Origin: Triangularia verruculosa
Lineage: Eukaryota; Ascomycota; Sordariomycetes; Sordariales; Podosporaceae
DNA: 64,000 nucleotides
Assembly (NCBI GenBank): GCA_033296885.1
Contig: MU863950.1
Coordinates: forward strand, 117,679-181,678
Direction: 5' to 3'
The notes beneath the pieces were generated by a model. The model was not told where the DNA came from. It did not search any database and saw nothing but the letters and a program-made list of their open reading frames with translations. Shown in pieces: positions 54,280 to 64,000 of the stretch (positions within the stretch are counted from its first letter, which is position 1; each line of letters begins with the position of its first letter). The position numbers and the translations under genes are program-made.

Positions 54280-55995
54280 TTAGAAATCTGGGAACAAATT
54301 GCCATGTCTGTATCATCGTTAGCACCCTTCTCAAACCTCTCCTCTGACACATAAACTCACGGATCTGGCCCCGTCTGTCCATATTTCTCCTGCTCCTCGG
54401 CATAGCGATCAAACTGGCTAGCATCGCCCGCTCCCGGCTTCACCGGAGGCGAGTATGGGGCATCAATGTCCTTCCTGGCCAACCTGTCCCAGGTCACCTC
54501 TTGGAACCAAACGTGATTTTTGACGTCCTGCGACCCCTGGTAAAGATTCCCCAATCGCTTACTAAGGTCTGGCGTAATCAATCGTTCCAAGAGGTCCTGG
54601 GCATCAGGATTCAGGTAGGCCGGATACTTGATTTTGCCCCTCAGAATGTTTTCGTATATCTTCATAGGAGAGCCGCTGTCCCAAAACGGGGTGTACCCGC
54701 ACAGCATTTCGTAAATTAGGATTCCCAACGACCACCAATCAACAGACTTGTTGTAGCCCTTATTACTGACAACTTCCGGGGCGAGGTAATCCGGCGTCCC
54801 GCACAACGTCCACGTCTTGTCGGGCACGCGCTTGGCAAATCCAAAGTCCGTTATTTTAATATGCCCATGGCGGTCTAGGAGGAGGTTTTCGGGTTTCAGG
54901 TCCCGGTAGATGATGTTGCGAGCGTGCAGGTACTCGAGTGCCAGAGTGACTTCGGCAGCATAAAACTTCGCAACGGGATTTGGGAACCGCTGGCGATGCA
55001 GTTAGCAGAGGTACAGAGAGGCCCCCCAGCCTTTTCACCCAAAGACTTACCCCTGATTTCCTGAGCAACGAGAAGAGCTCTCCACCTTCGACAAAGTCCA
55101 TTACCATGTACAAGTTCTTCGAATCTTGAAAGGTACCCCAAAGCGTGATCAAAAACGGGTGCTTGACCTCAGCCAGCATTCTTCTTTCGTCATTGGTATG
55201 TTCAACCTGCTTCATCTTCACCACCTGTTGCTTTTTCAGCACCTTGACGGCATAAAAGCGCTGGTTATGCCGTGACTGCACAAGGTGAACTCGACCGAAG
55301 CTACCAGTTCCCAAGGTCCGGCGAAAGTCAAAGTCGTTCAAGGAGTACTTGCCCTTGGTGACACGCGGCTGCTCACCCGAACCTTGCTGTGCTTGGGGCT
55401 GTTGCTGCGGAAGTTGCTGATGTGGTTGCTGTAGTTGCATCATACCATGCTGTTGCTGTTGCTGATATTGCGGTTGTGGTGATTGTTGTGGCAATGGCAA
55501 CTGCTGTTGCCCGGGCATTCCTGTGTTGGCCGGATGTGTGGTATACTGAGGAGGTGGAGCTCCCAGATATTGCTGGTAACCACCAGCCGGTCCATCATGC
55601 TGTTGTGGGTGGTTGATGAGATTCGAAATGCGTGGGAGGTTTTGCTGCTTCTCTGATCCTGGTGAAGGTGTATGCTGAGGAGCTGAGAAGCCCTGTGTGT
55701 ATGGATGTACGGGGTTCATGGCGACTGGCGGTTCGGCCGACGCCTCGGCCGGCCTTGGTTGTGTGGTAGCAGTAGAAACAGCGGCAACAGCACCACCACT
55801 GCTGGACTGGAGAGTCGGTTGTGATGACGCAGCTACCGGTTGCGAAGGCGCAAGCGGCAGGGTAGGGTGCTCGAGGCTCTTGGCTGTGGTGGGTGTCACA
55901 GGGCTCGCGGGGTTGCTGTGCGTCGAAGAGTCCTGATTGCCCTCTTTGGTCCGTTTCTTCTTAAGGAGATTACCGATAGCCTCACCTAGAGGCAT
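54280..55995 (-). CDS. pkac: cAMP-dependent protein kinase catalytic subunit
   Basis: Three exons, 55995-55051, 54989-54361 and 54307-54280, with introns of 61 and 53 nt, encode 533 residues. The ATG is at 55993-55995. A disordered, P/Q-rich leader of ~220 residues precedes the kinase domain. Motifs are GTGSFGRV at ~229-236, YAVK with Lys ~251, YRDLKPEN, DFGFAK, and activation loop TWTLCGTPDYLAPE with the Thr phosphorylated by PDK1. The last exon supplies HGNLFPDF, so the protein ends in the FxxF motif that docks on the N-lobe of AGC kinases. Without that exon the frame stops after GPDP. The holoenzyme includes a regulatory subunit and is activated by cAMP to control growth and development. 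Confidence 0.95.
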
Positions 55996-58466
55996 CAAGG
56001 AGGTTCTGGGAAGAGGCCAGGCCAGCAGAGGCCTTCGGACTGTCTAATTGGGCGGAGCAGAGATCAGATAACGGGAGAAAGCAAAGCACCAGGCGGCTGC
56101 GAGCAAGAGGCTGTAGCTGCAAGGCAATCAAACGGCAGGCCAATGAGCAATTGGTGTTCGTTCGGAGAAGTTGGTTCGGCGGTTGGTCGGCGACGTGACA
56201 CCGAGTCTCAAACGGAACCTCTGGAGAGCTACTCCGATGCGGGCCGGGCAAGCTGCAGAATCGAAATCGTCGCGCGGCAAAAAGGGGGGGCAGTCTGTAC
56301 CAGAAAGCTTCAACGGTTAGTTCAAGAAGGAGGAAGCTAAATCAACAAACGGCAGAAATTGTGACGAAAGCTGTATTGGTGTGGGGATGGAAGATGGATC
56401 CGGACCCCGTGCAATGTGATGTTATTGCGGCACCACCAACGGGGAGGGGACTTGCTGCTGGCTGGCTAACTCCGGATGTGTATGTGTGCGCTCCCAACTA
56501 AGGATGGCAGCGCAGTACAAAGAAAACGTCACTGGACTTTGTGCGGTTGAATTGGAGAGAGGAAGGGGAGGAGTGGCCAAAGAGGCTGAAAATGGCCGGA
56601 AATACTGCTTGCATAGCTTACCCTTCCTAGATCCTCTGCAGGATTCCTTCTTGCTTTTGAGGCTTCGCAAATCAGACGATGGTGGGGGGTCGAGGTTTAT
56701 CTGAAGCTGTCATTCAAAAGTGACGGCAGCTCTTCTCGTCCAGCAGCAATGGCCAAACAGCGCACGGTTGGGTGAGCGACTCGACAATTGCAGCGGTTCA
56801 ATTCCGAAAACAGGTGCCACACGGAGCTAGGAACTCGAGGAACAGGCCGGGCGACGCCTTCAATTGGGGAAAGGGGCCGATGATGGAAGGGAGGAGAAGA
56901 GAGGCGCAAAAGGAGGGGTTAAAAAAGCCAACAATAACGGCTACGTGTAGTATCTGAAGCGTGTCTGTGCGCGGGGTGTGTGAGTTGATCTCCAAAGTAA
57001 TAGATTACTGATAGAAGTGTCGGACGAGAAGAGACGAAGGGTCGGAGATTCTAGGATTCTAGGAGTGTGGTGATGGAAGAGAATTCCATCATTCAATGGT
57101 GCTCCATCTGCCTGTCTGTCTGTCTCTCTGCCCTGTGGGAGAGAAATGAGTGGACCCACGCCCGCATCGCTCGTTCCTCCTTGTCCCCCAGCCCGGCAGG
57201 AGCTGGACACCTGGGACCCGGGCTGCTGAGTGGTTCTTGTCCAAAAGGCTGCGCCGTCGCTTGCTGAGAACGTCACAGTAGCGTGGTGTGGAGTGTTAAG
57301 GTACGGAGTAGCCAGGTGGTAGTCGAGCCCTCCTTTTCTTTGTCCGGTCCCCAACGCGCCCAGGCCATGGAAGAAACGGCAAAGGCCAAATGCTCGGGAA
57401 TTGGGAACTTGGAAGAGGACGGAGGTCTTGTTTAGCTCACAACCCCGCGACAAGCCCATGTCAGTCCTCCCACAATACACTCTGAGTGTCTATTCCCAAT
57501 GGACTCCCCAGCATCCAGATTGTTTGCAGGTGCAGCAGCTTGACGTGTCTCGCCCTGCGATGGCGGGGCACAGCAAGCACAGGGATTGGCCTGGCTTGTC
57601 ATGCTTGTGCCTTCAGCTGGTTCCCTGTCAAGCATCGTCATCGCGCAATGAACACCAGATCCCCGCTCTTATCCTAGCCTCTGTTCTGCCCGCCGTCGCT
57701 GTTAAGCTTGTCCAAGAACCACGGTGGGGCTTCAACGAAGTCGTATACACTAAGTACGGCTTAAATGGTCCGATACGGGCCCTCCCCTATTTATCCTCGC
57801 AAACATGACCCGCAAACCATAGTTTAGGGAATGCACATGTCAAGAGCGCACATGGAAACCTATGCGCGTTCCCGCCCGAGTCCCAGGAGCGACTCGCTCA
57901 GTCCGACCCGGCGTGCGAGGAGTACCAGAGAGTACTCAATGGAAACCGAAGGCTCCCGTGGTGTGCAAAAAAGGGGTTGTCAACGCTGAGCTTCCGACTA
58001 TCGTCCAGTCAACGGTTGCCGCCTACACGTGCACAGTACAGCTTCATCAGCCCGAAACAATGCCTTAAACGCTGGACATTGATTGAACCTTATAAGAAAA
58101 GAAAGAAAAAGGCATTAACCATACACATCTCCATACCTGCTTTGCCTTTTACCTTTTGCCTCCCTAATCAACCCATAGACTCTGTAGATACGCTGTTGCT
58201 GCCACCATCTCAACTGATCTCTACCTCAATTCCCTTAGCAACACTCAATCTAAGCGCTTAAAGATGAACCATAAAGTGACCGCCAACAAGGCGACGGACA
58301 GTGTGATAAACTGGTCTTCGCTACACGCCCACTGCCATTTATCATTTTGTGGATGCCGACGAACTCTCCACCTCTCGCCCGTTGTGAGACTGTACTCATA
58401 TTCATCGCCATCTTCCTAAACTCTTTTCGATGATGCTGATGTTGATTCTGCTGCCCAACTAATTTC
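55996..58466. other. 2.5-kb spacer upstream of the PKA gene
   Basis: Likely contains the PKA promoter and a long 5' leader, and the 3' flank of the lectin gene. The short frames (for example 56941-57480 minus, 57401-57808 plus) have no recognisable motifs. I see no gene. Confidence 0.5.
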
Positions 58467-59614
58467 CTAAAACCGGTGGCTCCTGTGGTTCTTCGCCCTG
58501 TACGCAGTAAACCCAACATACGCGCCGCCCAAGACCGCAAAGAAGAAGAAAATCTTCATAAAGAACCAAGTCCAGCTGCTGCCGCCCTCTTGCCCGCTGT
58601 ATGACTTCTTTCCGCTCTTAGCACCAGGAGTCGACTTGCCGGCATTTGGCTGAGCCGTGTAGAGGTTCTTCGCATTGATCGAGATAATATCGTGGTTGTC
58701 GCTAAGCTCGCCAGTCTCGGCAGTGAATCCAAGATAGGCGACCTGGGGAATCGTCGGAGGAGTGGTGGTCTCGAAGCACATGGTCCACTCGCCCTCGCTC
58801 TTGTACTGCAGCTCCAGCTTGAGGTACTTGTCCTGGAAGTACGTCAGGCGAAGCTTGGTGGGAACGGTGGCATGTCTGATGCCCCTGGCCGAGCAGCCGG
58901 CAAACTCGGTGCTCTTTCCATCGGTGTCCTTGTCGTAAGAAGTGTGGCCGTCGCCAACCATGGCCATGACGTAGGGGAAGACAACGCCGGGGCGGTTGTT
59001 CTTATAGGTATCGAAGAAGATGCCGAGACCCTCAAATTTGTCGGCGGCGCCGAAGACGGGGCCCATCTTGCCGCGCTCTCGTGTAAGCCACATGGCGAAC
59101 CCATCGCCGTAGAGTTGGCCCTTGCCATGGATCTTGAATTCCACCTCGATTTCCCAGTTTGTAGCGGTCAATGGCACTCTGCTAAAGAGCCAGCCCATCT
59201 GGGAGGGGTGGTCCGAGGTCAGGCGGATATACCTGCGCATCAGCTGTTAGTATTGGTCTTGATCGACATTCGAAATTCGGGTGGGGTATTTACTGGTCGG
59301 TACGGATGATGGTGTCGCCTCCAAAGTCATACCACCGACTTTGCATGTCACTATCAAGATAGGGCTACAATAGGTCGCCATCAGTTATTTGTTTATCGGC
59401 ATGCGATCGAGCGGGATTCGGATATGCGCACCTGCACAAGTGTGTGTGTCCTCAACTAAACCATCGTTAGCCCAACTGATAATCAAGAAACATACAGCCC
59501 AGCGATGACGACTCAGCGTACCCCTATGCTCTTGACATCCCCCTCCTCATTCTGACCGGCGGCCCAAGCGGACGCAGCCAGCCACAGGGCTGACAGAGTC
59601 GACTTAAACAGCAT
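58467..59614 (-). CDS. L-type lectin cargo receptor, VIP36/Emp47-like
   Basis: Four exons, 59614-59522, 59455-59432, 59364-59294 and 59232-58467 (introns 66, 67 and 61 nt), encode 317 residues. A signal peptide (MLFKSTLSALWLAASAWAAG) leads into the lectin domain. Exon 2 is only 24 nt (LRTHTLVQ). Exon 3 gives PYLDSDMQSRWYDFGGDTII. Exon 4 holds the carbohydrate-recognition fold with GDGFAMWLTRERG and GLGIFFDTYKNN, including Ca2+/mannose-binding Asp and Asn. A transmembrane helix (about WFFMKIFFFFAVLGGAYVGF) and a short basic tail ending RSHRF follow. Family members carry high-mannose glycoproteins between ER and Golgi. The type I topology and length fit VIP36 better than the longer, coiled-coil ERGIC-53. 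Confidence 0.93.
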
Positions 59615-60509
59615 TGCGTTGGTCGCCAATGGGCAGTGCTCTGTTCGTGGGGTTGGAACGTCTAAAGCTCAGATTGGCGGGCACAAATGTGTCGTATGTC
59701 AAGAATCAAAGTCACTTGGTGATGTCAAGGTCGCAATGCGGTGGTGTGGCGTCGGGTGGTAGTGGTGGGAAGAAATAAGGGTACCTTGACCGAGGCCAGG
59801 TGTACAGAAGAGGCTACTGGTATGTCGAAAGGGAAGGGAAAAGGGAGCAAAATAATGATTATCGTAATCCTTCGTTCTTCCTGCACAGGAGCGGGTGTTC
59901 GCTTGGCCCGGCTGTCGTCGGATTGGATGTCTTCGGCCCCCGTTGGAAAATGGAACCTGGTGTTTGCACTTTCGCAGTGAGCTGGCCTTTTCGCCGTGGC
60001 GCTGAGACGCTGTTTTCCTACAGTTGGCGTCTTGGGGCTGGGAAGTTACCCCTGTTGGGCTCCGAGTGGAGCTGCCTCCGCGACTTAAATGCACGGGCCT
60101 TTAATCAATCTTACAATATAATTGCCACAAAAACTGCAGACATAATGCCATATATTGTAAACTCATAGAATAATCACAAGCAAGACTATGGTGTTTGTTG
60201 TGCAAGTTATTTCCTCAGCATTGTGATCTAAATGGGAGCTTTTTGAGGCTTGTCACCGATCTTGAAAGGTTATTCGTAGCTTTGGGAGGAATATCGATGA
60301 ACCTCTCATGCTTCTCGACTATCTTCCCAGGTGTATCGCGCCTGAAGGAGTCTCTATCGATCCGTAGCCTGACATCAAGATTAACCAGCCCACGAGAACA
60401 CTTACATATGTGATAGCCAAAGTATAAGTATGTCTAGTAGAAAGAAAAGAATTCTCCTGAGTCCAACCACAAAGCAAATCATACTCAACACAGACCCAGC
60501 CAACACCAT
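59615..60509. other. intergenic spacer
   Basis: Upstream DNA of the lectin gene and 3' flank of the ANK-HET gene. I see no gene. Confidence 0.5.
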
Positions 60510-63500
60510 CTATCCCAGCAAAATAGTCCTTTTCTCCAACCCATACCACCCATCTGGCTTATCCTCATAATGCCTCATCGAATTCCAAAAATCCGCCACC
60601 CCAATCCTCTCCCAAAGCCCATCAGCCTGCTCCTCAACAACCAGCACCTTCTCCGCCGTCATAAACACGCCCATCCAAGAGTCTGTGAGTAACCTACCAT
60701 TCGCACTCACGTCACACTGCTTCGTTGGCCAAAAATCCCCTACCAGCACGTCATCCCCCAACTCCAAAATGGCTTGATATCTGACATCCCACCCGGAATA
60801 ATTTATCCTGCTATCAGTCGAGCGAAGGCTGACCTGGACCACGAGCCCCTCCATCTGAAGGACATGATAATGCGAAAACCGCGTCTGCTTCTCCTCACCT
60901 GACAATTTTGTGTAATCTGACCAAGCAAGGGGGGGACCTGGCTTTCTGGGCTCGACAATGGAGATATCGACCGGGTGAGAGGTAGCAAACCCGTATCTTG
61001 GGTCGAGGGTGGAGATGCCTTGCCAGCCCGTCCATGACCAGCTGGGAAAGTCGGCACGTCGCCTTCCAGTAGGGGCCGAAGTCCATAACAAGCCCCTGAT
61101 AAATGCCGCCAGGTTAGTTTTCTCGTCGTCTGATCCACGCAGCAGAACCTGGTTGTGTTGTCTATCGGGCCCTTTGTTTACCGTCACGATAAGGATGCCG
61201 CATAAGTGATAAAGTGGCTGAGGTGTGATTGTGGTGTACACGTGGAAGATCCCAAGCATAGCATTCAAAACGTCCGATTCGTACGTCAGATCCCGTTGCA
61301 TGTACCCAGAGATCAGTTCGTGTACGCCCAAGCCCGCCTCCCGTTTGTCGAACACACTGCCAGGAGGAATGAACCATGAGCTTGACCGGGGGGGGAAGAC
61401 CTGTGGCTTAGATACAGAGAAAATCGTAGGCAACTTGATAGCCTCTCTGGCAAGCAATTCGCCACACTCAAATGACACCTCATGCTGCGTGAAGAAGAGA
61501 CGACGCCGTGAAAGCAGGCCCTCCTGATAAGTCCACCCACGAGTGGCCCACTTGGATGACTTGATTATGCGGCTCGGATCAGGAGGGATAGAAGTCAGGA
61601 TGTGGCCTTGGACTTTGACCACCGGTCGAGGTTCTCGGAGCCGTTGACCCACGCCCGGCAGGCCGAAGGTTGCATCCTCCCCGGCCGCGGCGATGAGCGT
61701 AACCTCGGCGTTTTGGTAAACCGTGCTCATGTTCCGTAACTGTTCGTCTTTGATGCTTCCATGCTGTTGCGCAATGCAATACCTGTCCACCCAGAGGTAA
61801 TCATAGCCGAGCCTGAGAGTAACGTCGATTGCATCTTCCACGACAGCTTCCAGCTTGTGCCCATCAAGTGTATCGAGCTCCTTTCCGTCATCCTCAACCG
61901 CACCCCACACGTAACTCAATGCCGTGTACGGGACTGCGCCGGTTGGGCTGAGTATCTTCCGAGTAGAGCAGTGAATAAGGCGGAAGTGCGGAATTGGATT
62001 CACACTCGTGGTGTTGCAGGCACCGGAATGTCTCTCAACACATTCTACAATCCAGCCCTTGATTTGACCAAAGTCCAACCCAGTGCTCGGGATGTGCTGT
62101 ATCGTAAGGGCTCGCTCTTGACGCAAGCAGTTGGATCCCATCCGTCCTATGAAGCCAGAACGCATTAGGGACTCAAAGACATGATTTTTGCCCGTCAAAA
62201 GATTTCTCCCTTGATTCGACTTCCAGGCACTGAATAGGACAACAGCAAGGAACACCGTATCTGTAAGGGATACCGGTAAATCAGAGAACCGGGATTTCTG
62301 GTTTTCACACAGCCATGTGAAGTTGGCAGAGAAAGCTCGTAAATGGAACACGCCCTGGTCCTCGGCAGACTCTTTATCCGAAGGACTCACGTCGGCTATC
62401 AGCTGGCAAAGCCCGCATGATCGCTGACTTTCTGCCGCTGGTAGATCGTCAAGCTTCGCCACTAGAAGACCATTGTCTGCTTCTTGTGTTTGTATACGGG
62501 AGAACGCTTTGTCAAGGTCGATCATCTCGCATCCTCGACAAAGCCCGCGATCATCGACGTTAACGCCGTCATAGTCAGACTCGCGTTGCGTTGGGAGCGT
62601 AAGTAGGGTCTTGTGATCCCACCATATCCACCGCCTCAACTCGACGTTGCGGGATTCGTCGTCGGATTCTTGCTTCTCCTCAGTCGCTTGGCTGAGAGGG
62701 ATTTCTATGACGGCCTTGACATCATCGTAGCGAAAACCGAGCATGCCATAGATCTTTCGAGCAAGATCAGGCTCTCTCCGCCCCATCGACGTGATCAAAA
62801 ATATCCTACCCCATTTCTCCACGCGTCGCCAGTCCAGGTCTCCCCGGGTCAAAAACAAATTTAGTATCCCGTCTCCCAGGTCTTCCCTGATGGCCAGCGC
62901 TAACGGATTCCATCCTGCATTATCCTCAGCATTTGGGTCAACCCTGCCGGTTTGGAGCAATCGTTTTGCAATCACTTCTCGGTCAGCTGTTGTGTCACGG
63001 GGATCACAAGTTGGATAGACAGTCCAAGACAGGGGACTTCGCCCTTCGTGATCCCTAGAGTCAGGATCGACCTGATCAAAAGTGAGCAAACGCTCGACCA
63101 TTTTCACCAACCCTCGCTCCGCCGCTAGAGAAAGAGGCGACCGACCGTCATTATCCGGTGTTGCTGCGTTCACGAGCTCATGTCCGAACAGACGGCTTAT
63201 AATCCTGCGTGACTCGTATTTTGACCTGTCGCTTTTGATAGCAGCTGTGAGAGGTGTATCGCCGTTGACATCAGGTATGTTGGGGTCTACTCCCGCGATG
63301 CTCAATATCTGATTCATCGTTCCCCATTGACCAGCCTTTATGGCTTCCATTAGTAACGTATTGCCGCTTCGCCCTCGTGCGTTGATTTCAACGTCATGTT
63401 GCACGAGCAGACGTTTTATCATGTCAGGAGGACACCCTCGAGCAACTAAGTAGCTCAAAATTGTGTGCCCAGCATACAAATTATTCCAACAGTCTTTACC

Positions 63501-64000
63501 CGGTGGCTGATTGAGTAGGTCGCTGGTTAGATCGCCAGGGTGGATATCAGATCGGTCATCGGGCAGGTTTTCGGGCACTTGCTCTGGCAATTCGCGGGGC
63601 AACATATGACCCAACTCGAATAGCCTCGTCTCTAACAGTGTTTCCACACATTCCCAATTACGTCCGACGAGAGCGTGAAGGAGGATATTGAAACCATTGG
63701 CGTTTACAAGAAAATCGTCAAGGGCTTTCTGGGCCAAGACCAAAAACACACCAAGCAGGGCCTTGGATCTAGCCCTCGCTATCATCATGACCGGCGTCAT
63801 CCTGTTGCTGCCGACTATGTCCAGATTAACTCGGCCAGTCGCCAAAAGCAGACGGACAATGGTTTCCCGACATGCTTTATCAACCTCTTCCCTCTCTTCA
63901 GTATCTTCCCTCTCTTCAGTATCTTCCCTCTCTTCAGTATCTTCCCTCTCTTCAGTATCTTCCCTCTCTTCAGTATCTTCCCTCTCTTCAGTATCTTCAC
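60510..64000 (-). CDS. ankyrin-repeat HET-domain protein, 5' end beyond window
   Basis: A minus-strand frame stays open from the right edge to TAG at 60510-60512, giving at least 1160 residues with the start outside the window. At the edge are six perfect 18-bp repeats encoding EDTEER. Ankyrin repeats follow (blocks such as NTLLMEAIKAGQ, GDTPLTAAIKSD, GRSPLSLAAERG and WNPLALAIRE). A middle section has CRGCEMIDLDKAF and a CGLCQLI element. The C-terminal HET domain reads YTALSYVWG, LWVDRYCIAQQ and RGWTYQEGLLSRRRLFF, ending near 60530. HET domains are linked to incompatibility cell death; ankyrin repeats are typical partners for recognition or regulation. A shorter frame (63815-64000) in another phase is a shadow of the repeat. 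Confidence 0.88.
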   Translation of the reverse strand, partial: EDTEEREDTEEREDTEEREDTEEREDTEEREDTEEREEVDKACRETIVRLLLATGRVNLDIVGSNRMTPVMMIARARSKALLGVFLVLAQKALDDFLVNANGFNILLHALVGRNWECVETLLETRLFELGHMLPRELPEQVPENLPDDRSDIHPGDLTSDLLNQPPGKDCWNNLYAGHTILSYLVARGCPPDMIKRLLVQHDVEINARGRSGNTLLMEAIKAGQWGTMNQILSIAGVDPNIPDVNGDTPLTAAIKSDRSKYESRRIISRLFGHELVNAATPDNDGRSPLSLAAERGLVKMVERLLTFDQVDPDSRDHEGRSPLSWTVYPTCDPRDTTADREVIAKRLLQTGRVDPNAEDNAGWNPLALAIREDLGDGILNLFLTRGDLDWRRVEKWGRIFLITSMGRREPDLARKIYGMLGFRYDDVKAVIEIPLSQATEEKQESDDESRNVELRRWIWWDHKTLLTLPTQRESDYDGVNVDDRGLCRGCEMIDLDKAFSRIQTQEADNGLLVAKLDDLPAAESQRSCGLCQLIADVSPSDKESAEDQGVFHLRAFSANFTWLCENQKSRFSDLPVSLTDTVFLAVVLFSAWKSNQGRNLLTGKNHVFESLMRSGFIGRMGSNCLRQERALTIQHIPSTGLDFGQIKGWIVECVERHSGACNTTSVNPIPHFRLIHCSTRKILSPTGAVPYTALSYVWGAVEDDGKELDTLDGHKLEAVVEDAIDVTLRLGYDYLWVDRYCIAQQHGSIKDEQLRNMSTVYQNAEVTLIAAAGEDATFGLPGVGQRLREPRPVVKVQGHILTSIPPDPSRIIKSSKWATRGWTYQEGLLSRRRLFFTQHEVSFECGELLAREAIKLPTIFSVSKPQVFPPRSSSWFIPPGSVFDKREAGLGVHELISGYMQRDLTYESDVLNAMLGIFHVYTTITPQPLYHLCGILIVTVNKGPDRQHNQVLLRGSDDEKTNLAAFIRGLLWTSAPTGRRRADFPSWSWTGWQGISTLDPRYGFATSHPVDISIVEPRKPGPPLAWSDYTKLSGEEKQTRFSHYHVLQMEGLVVQVSLRSTDSRINYSGWDVRYQAILELGDDVLVGDFWPTKQCDVSANGRLLTDSWMGVFMTAEKVLVVEEQADGLWERIGVADFWNSMRHYEDKPDGWYGLEKRTILLG
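63888..63995. repeat. six tandem 18-bp repeats inside the ANK-HET gene
   Basis: Unit TTCCCTCTCTTCAGTATC on the plus strand, six identical copies in a row, encoding a charged hexapeptide in the minus-strand gene. A seventh copy begins TTCAC at the window edge and diverges, or continues beyond it. Confidence 0.97.

Noticed and set aside
63815..64000. 61-codon K/R/G/I-rich minus-strand frame at the right edge
   Set aside because: It is the 18-bp repeat read in the wrong phase; the ANK-HET frame is open through the same bases.

Overview
The window reads as nuclear DNA of a filamentous ascomycete, most likely a Sordariomycete close to the Sordariales. The reasons are the many short introns (mostly 50-107 nt, GTAAGT-type donors, CTAAC/CTGAC branch sites), the gene types (Hsp98/ClpB, ANK-HET and HET proteins, PKA with a Q-rich leader, fungal L-type lectin), long gene-poor spacers and TpA-rich patches resembling RIP. 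This is inferred from sequence character, not from a database match. Many apparent open frames start at TTG or CTG. I used the first sensible ATG and rebuilt exon structures by hand from splice signals, reading phase and recalled family conservation.

Layout. 1-8.6 kb: an unidentified edge frame; a CorA/Alr1-type Mg2+ transporter (-); signal peptidase subunit SPC1 (+) converging on the RING-box protein RBX1 (-); an Edc1/PNRC-type decapping activator (+). 8.6-21 kb: 3-isopropylmalate dehydrogenase (leu-1), an APH-family phosphotransferase, a DUF2235 hydrolase gene broken by a frameshift and a nonsense codon, a small protein with an N-myristoylation motif (-), a tRNA-like element, and an unidentified helical protein (-). 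21-34 kb: Hsp98/Hsp104 with a heat-shock-type promoter, a second CorA-like protein lacking GMN (-), the mitochondrial helicase Mrh4 (-) divergent from an eight-exon vacuolar amino-acid transporter (+). 34-46 kb: a HET protein (-), a Ran1/Ksp1-type kinase (-), a 4.9-kb spacer with a (GT)29 microsatellite, and enolase-phosphatase E1 (+). 46-60 kb: a 4.2-kb spacer with a long inverted repeat and a duplicated 72-bp block, then Bmt2 (-) divergent from rpL25/uL23 (+), Tim8 (-), PKA catalytic subunit (-) and a VIP36-type lectin (-). 60.5-64 kb: an ankyrin-HET protein (-) running off the right edge through an in-frame 18-bp tandem repeat.

Most genes are dispersed housekeeping genes and no metabolic cluster is evident. 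Possible functional links are the shared 326-bp promoter of a 60S ribosomal protein gene and a 25S rRNA methyltransferase gene, and the two HET-domain genes, whose families act in allorecognition. The most notable readings are a hidden 28-nt last exon that completes PKA, the DUF2235 pseudogene, the repeat-bearing ANK-HET gene, a hairpin-forming inverted repeat, and a tRNA-like element whose anticodon arm does not fold.
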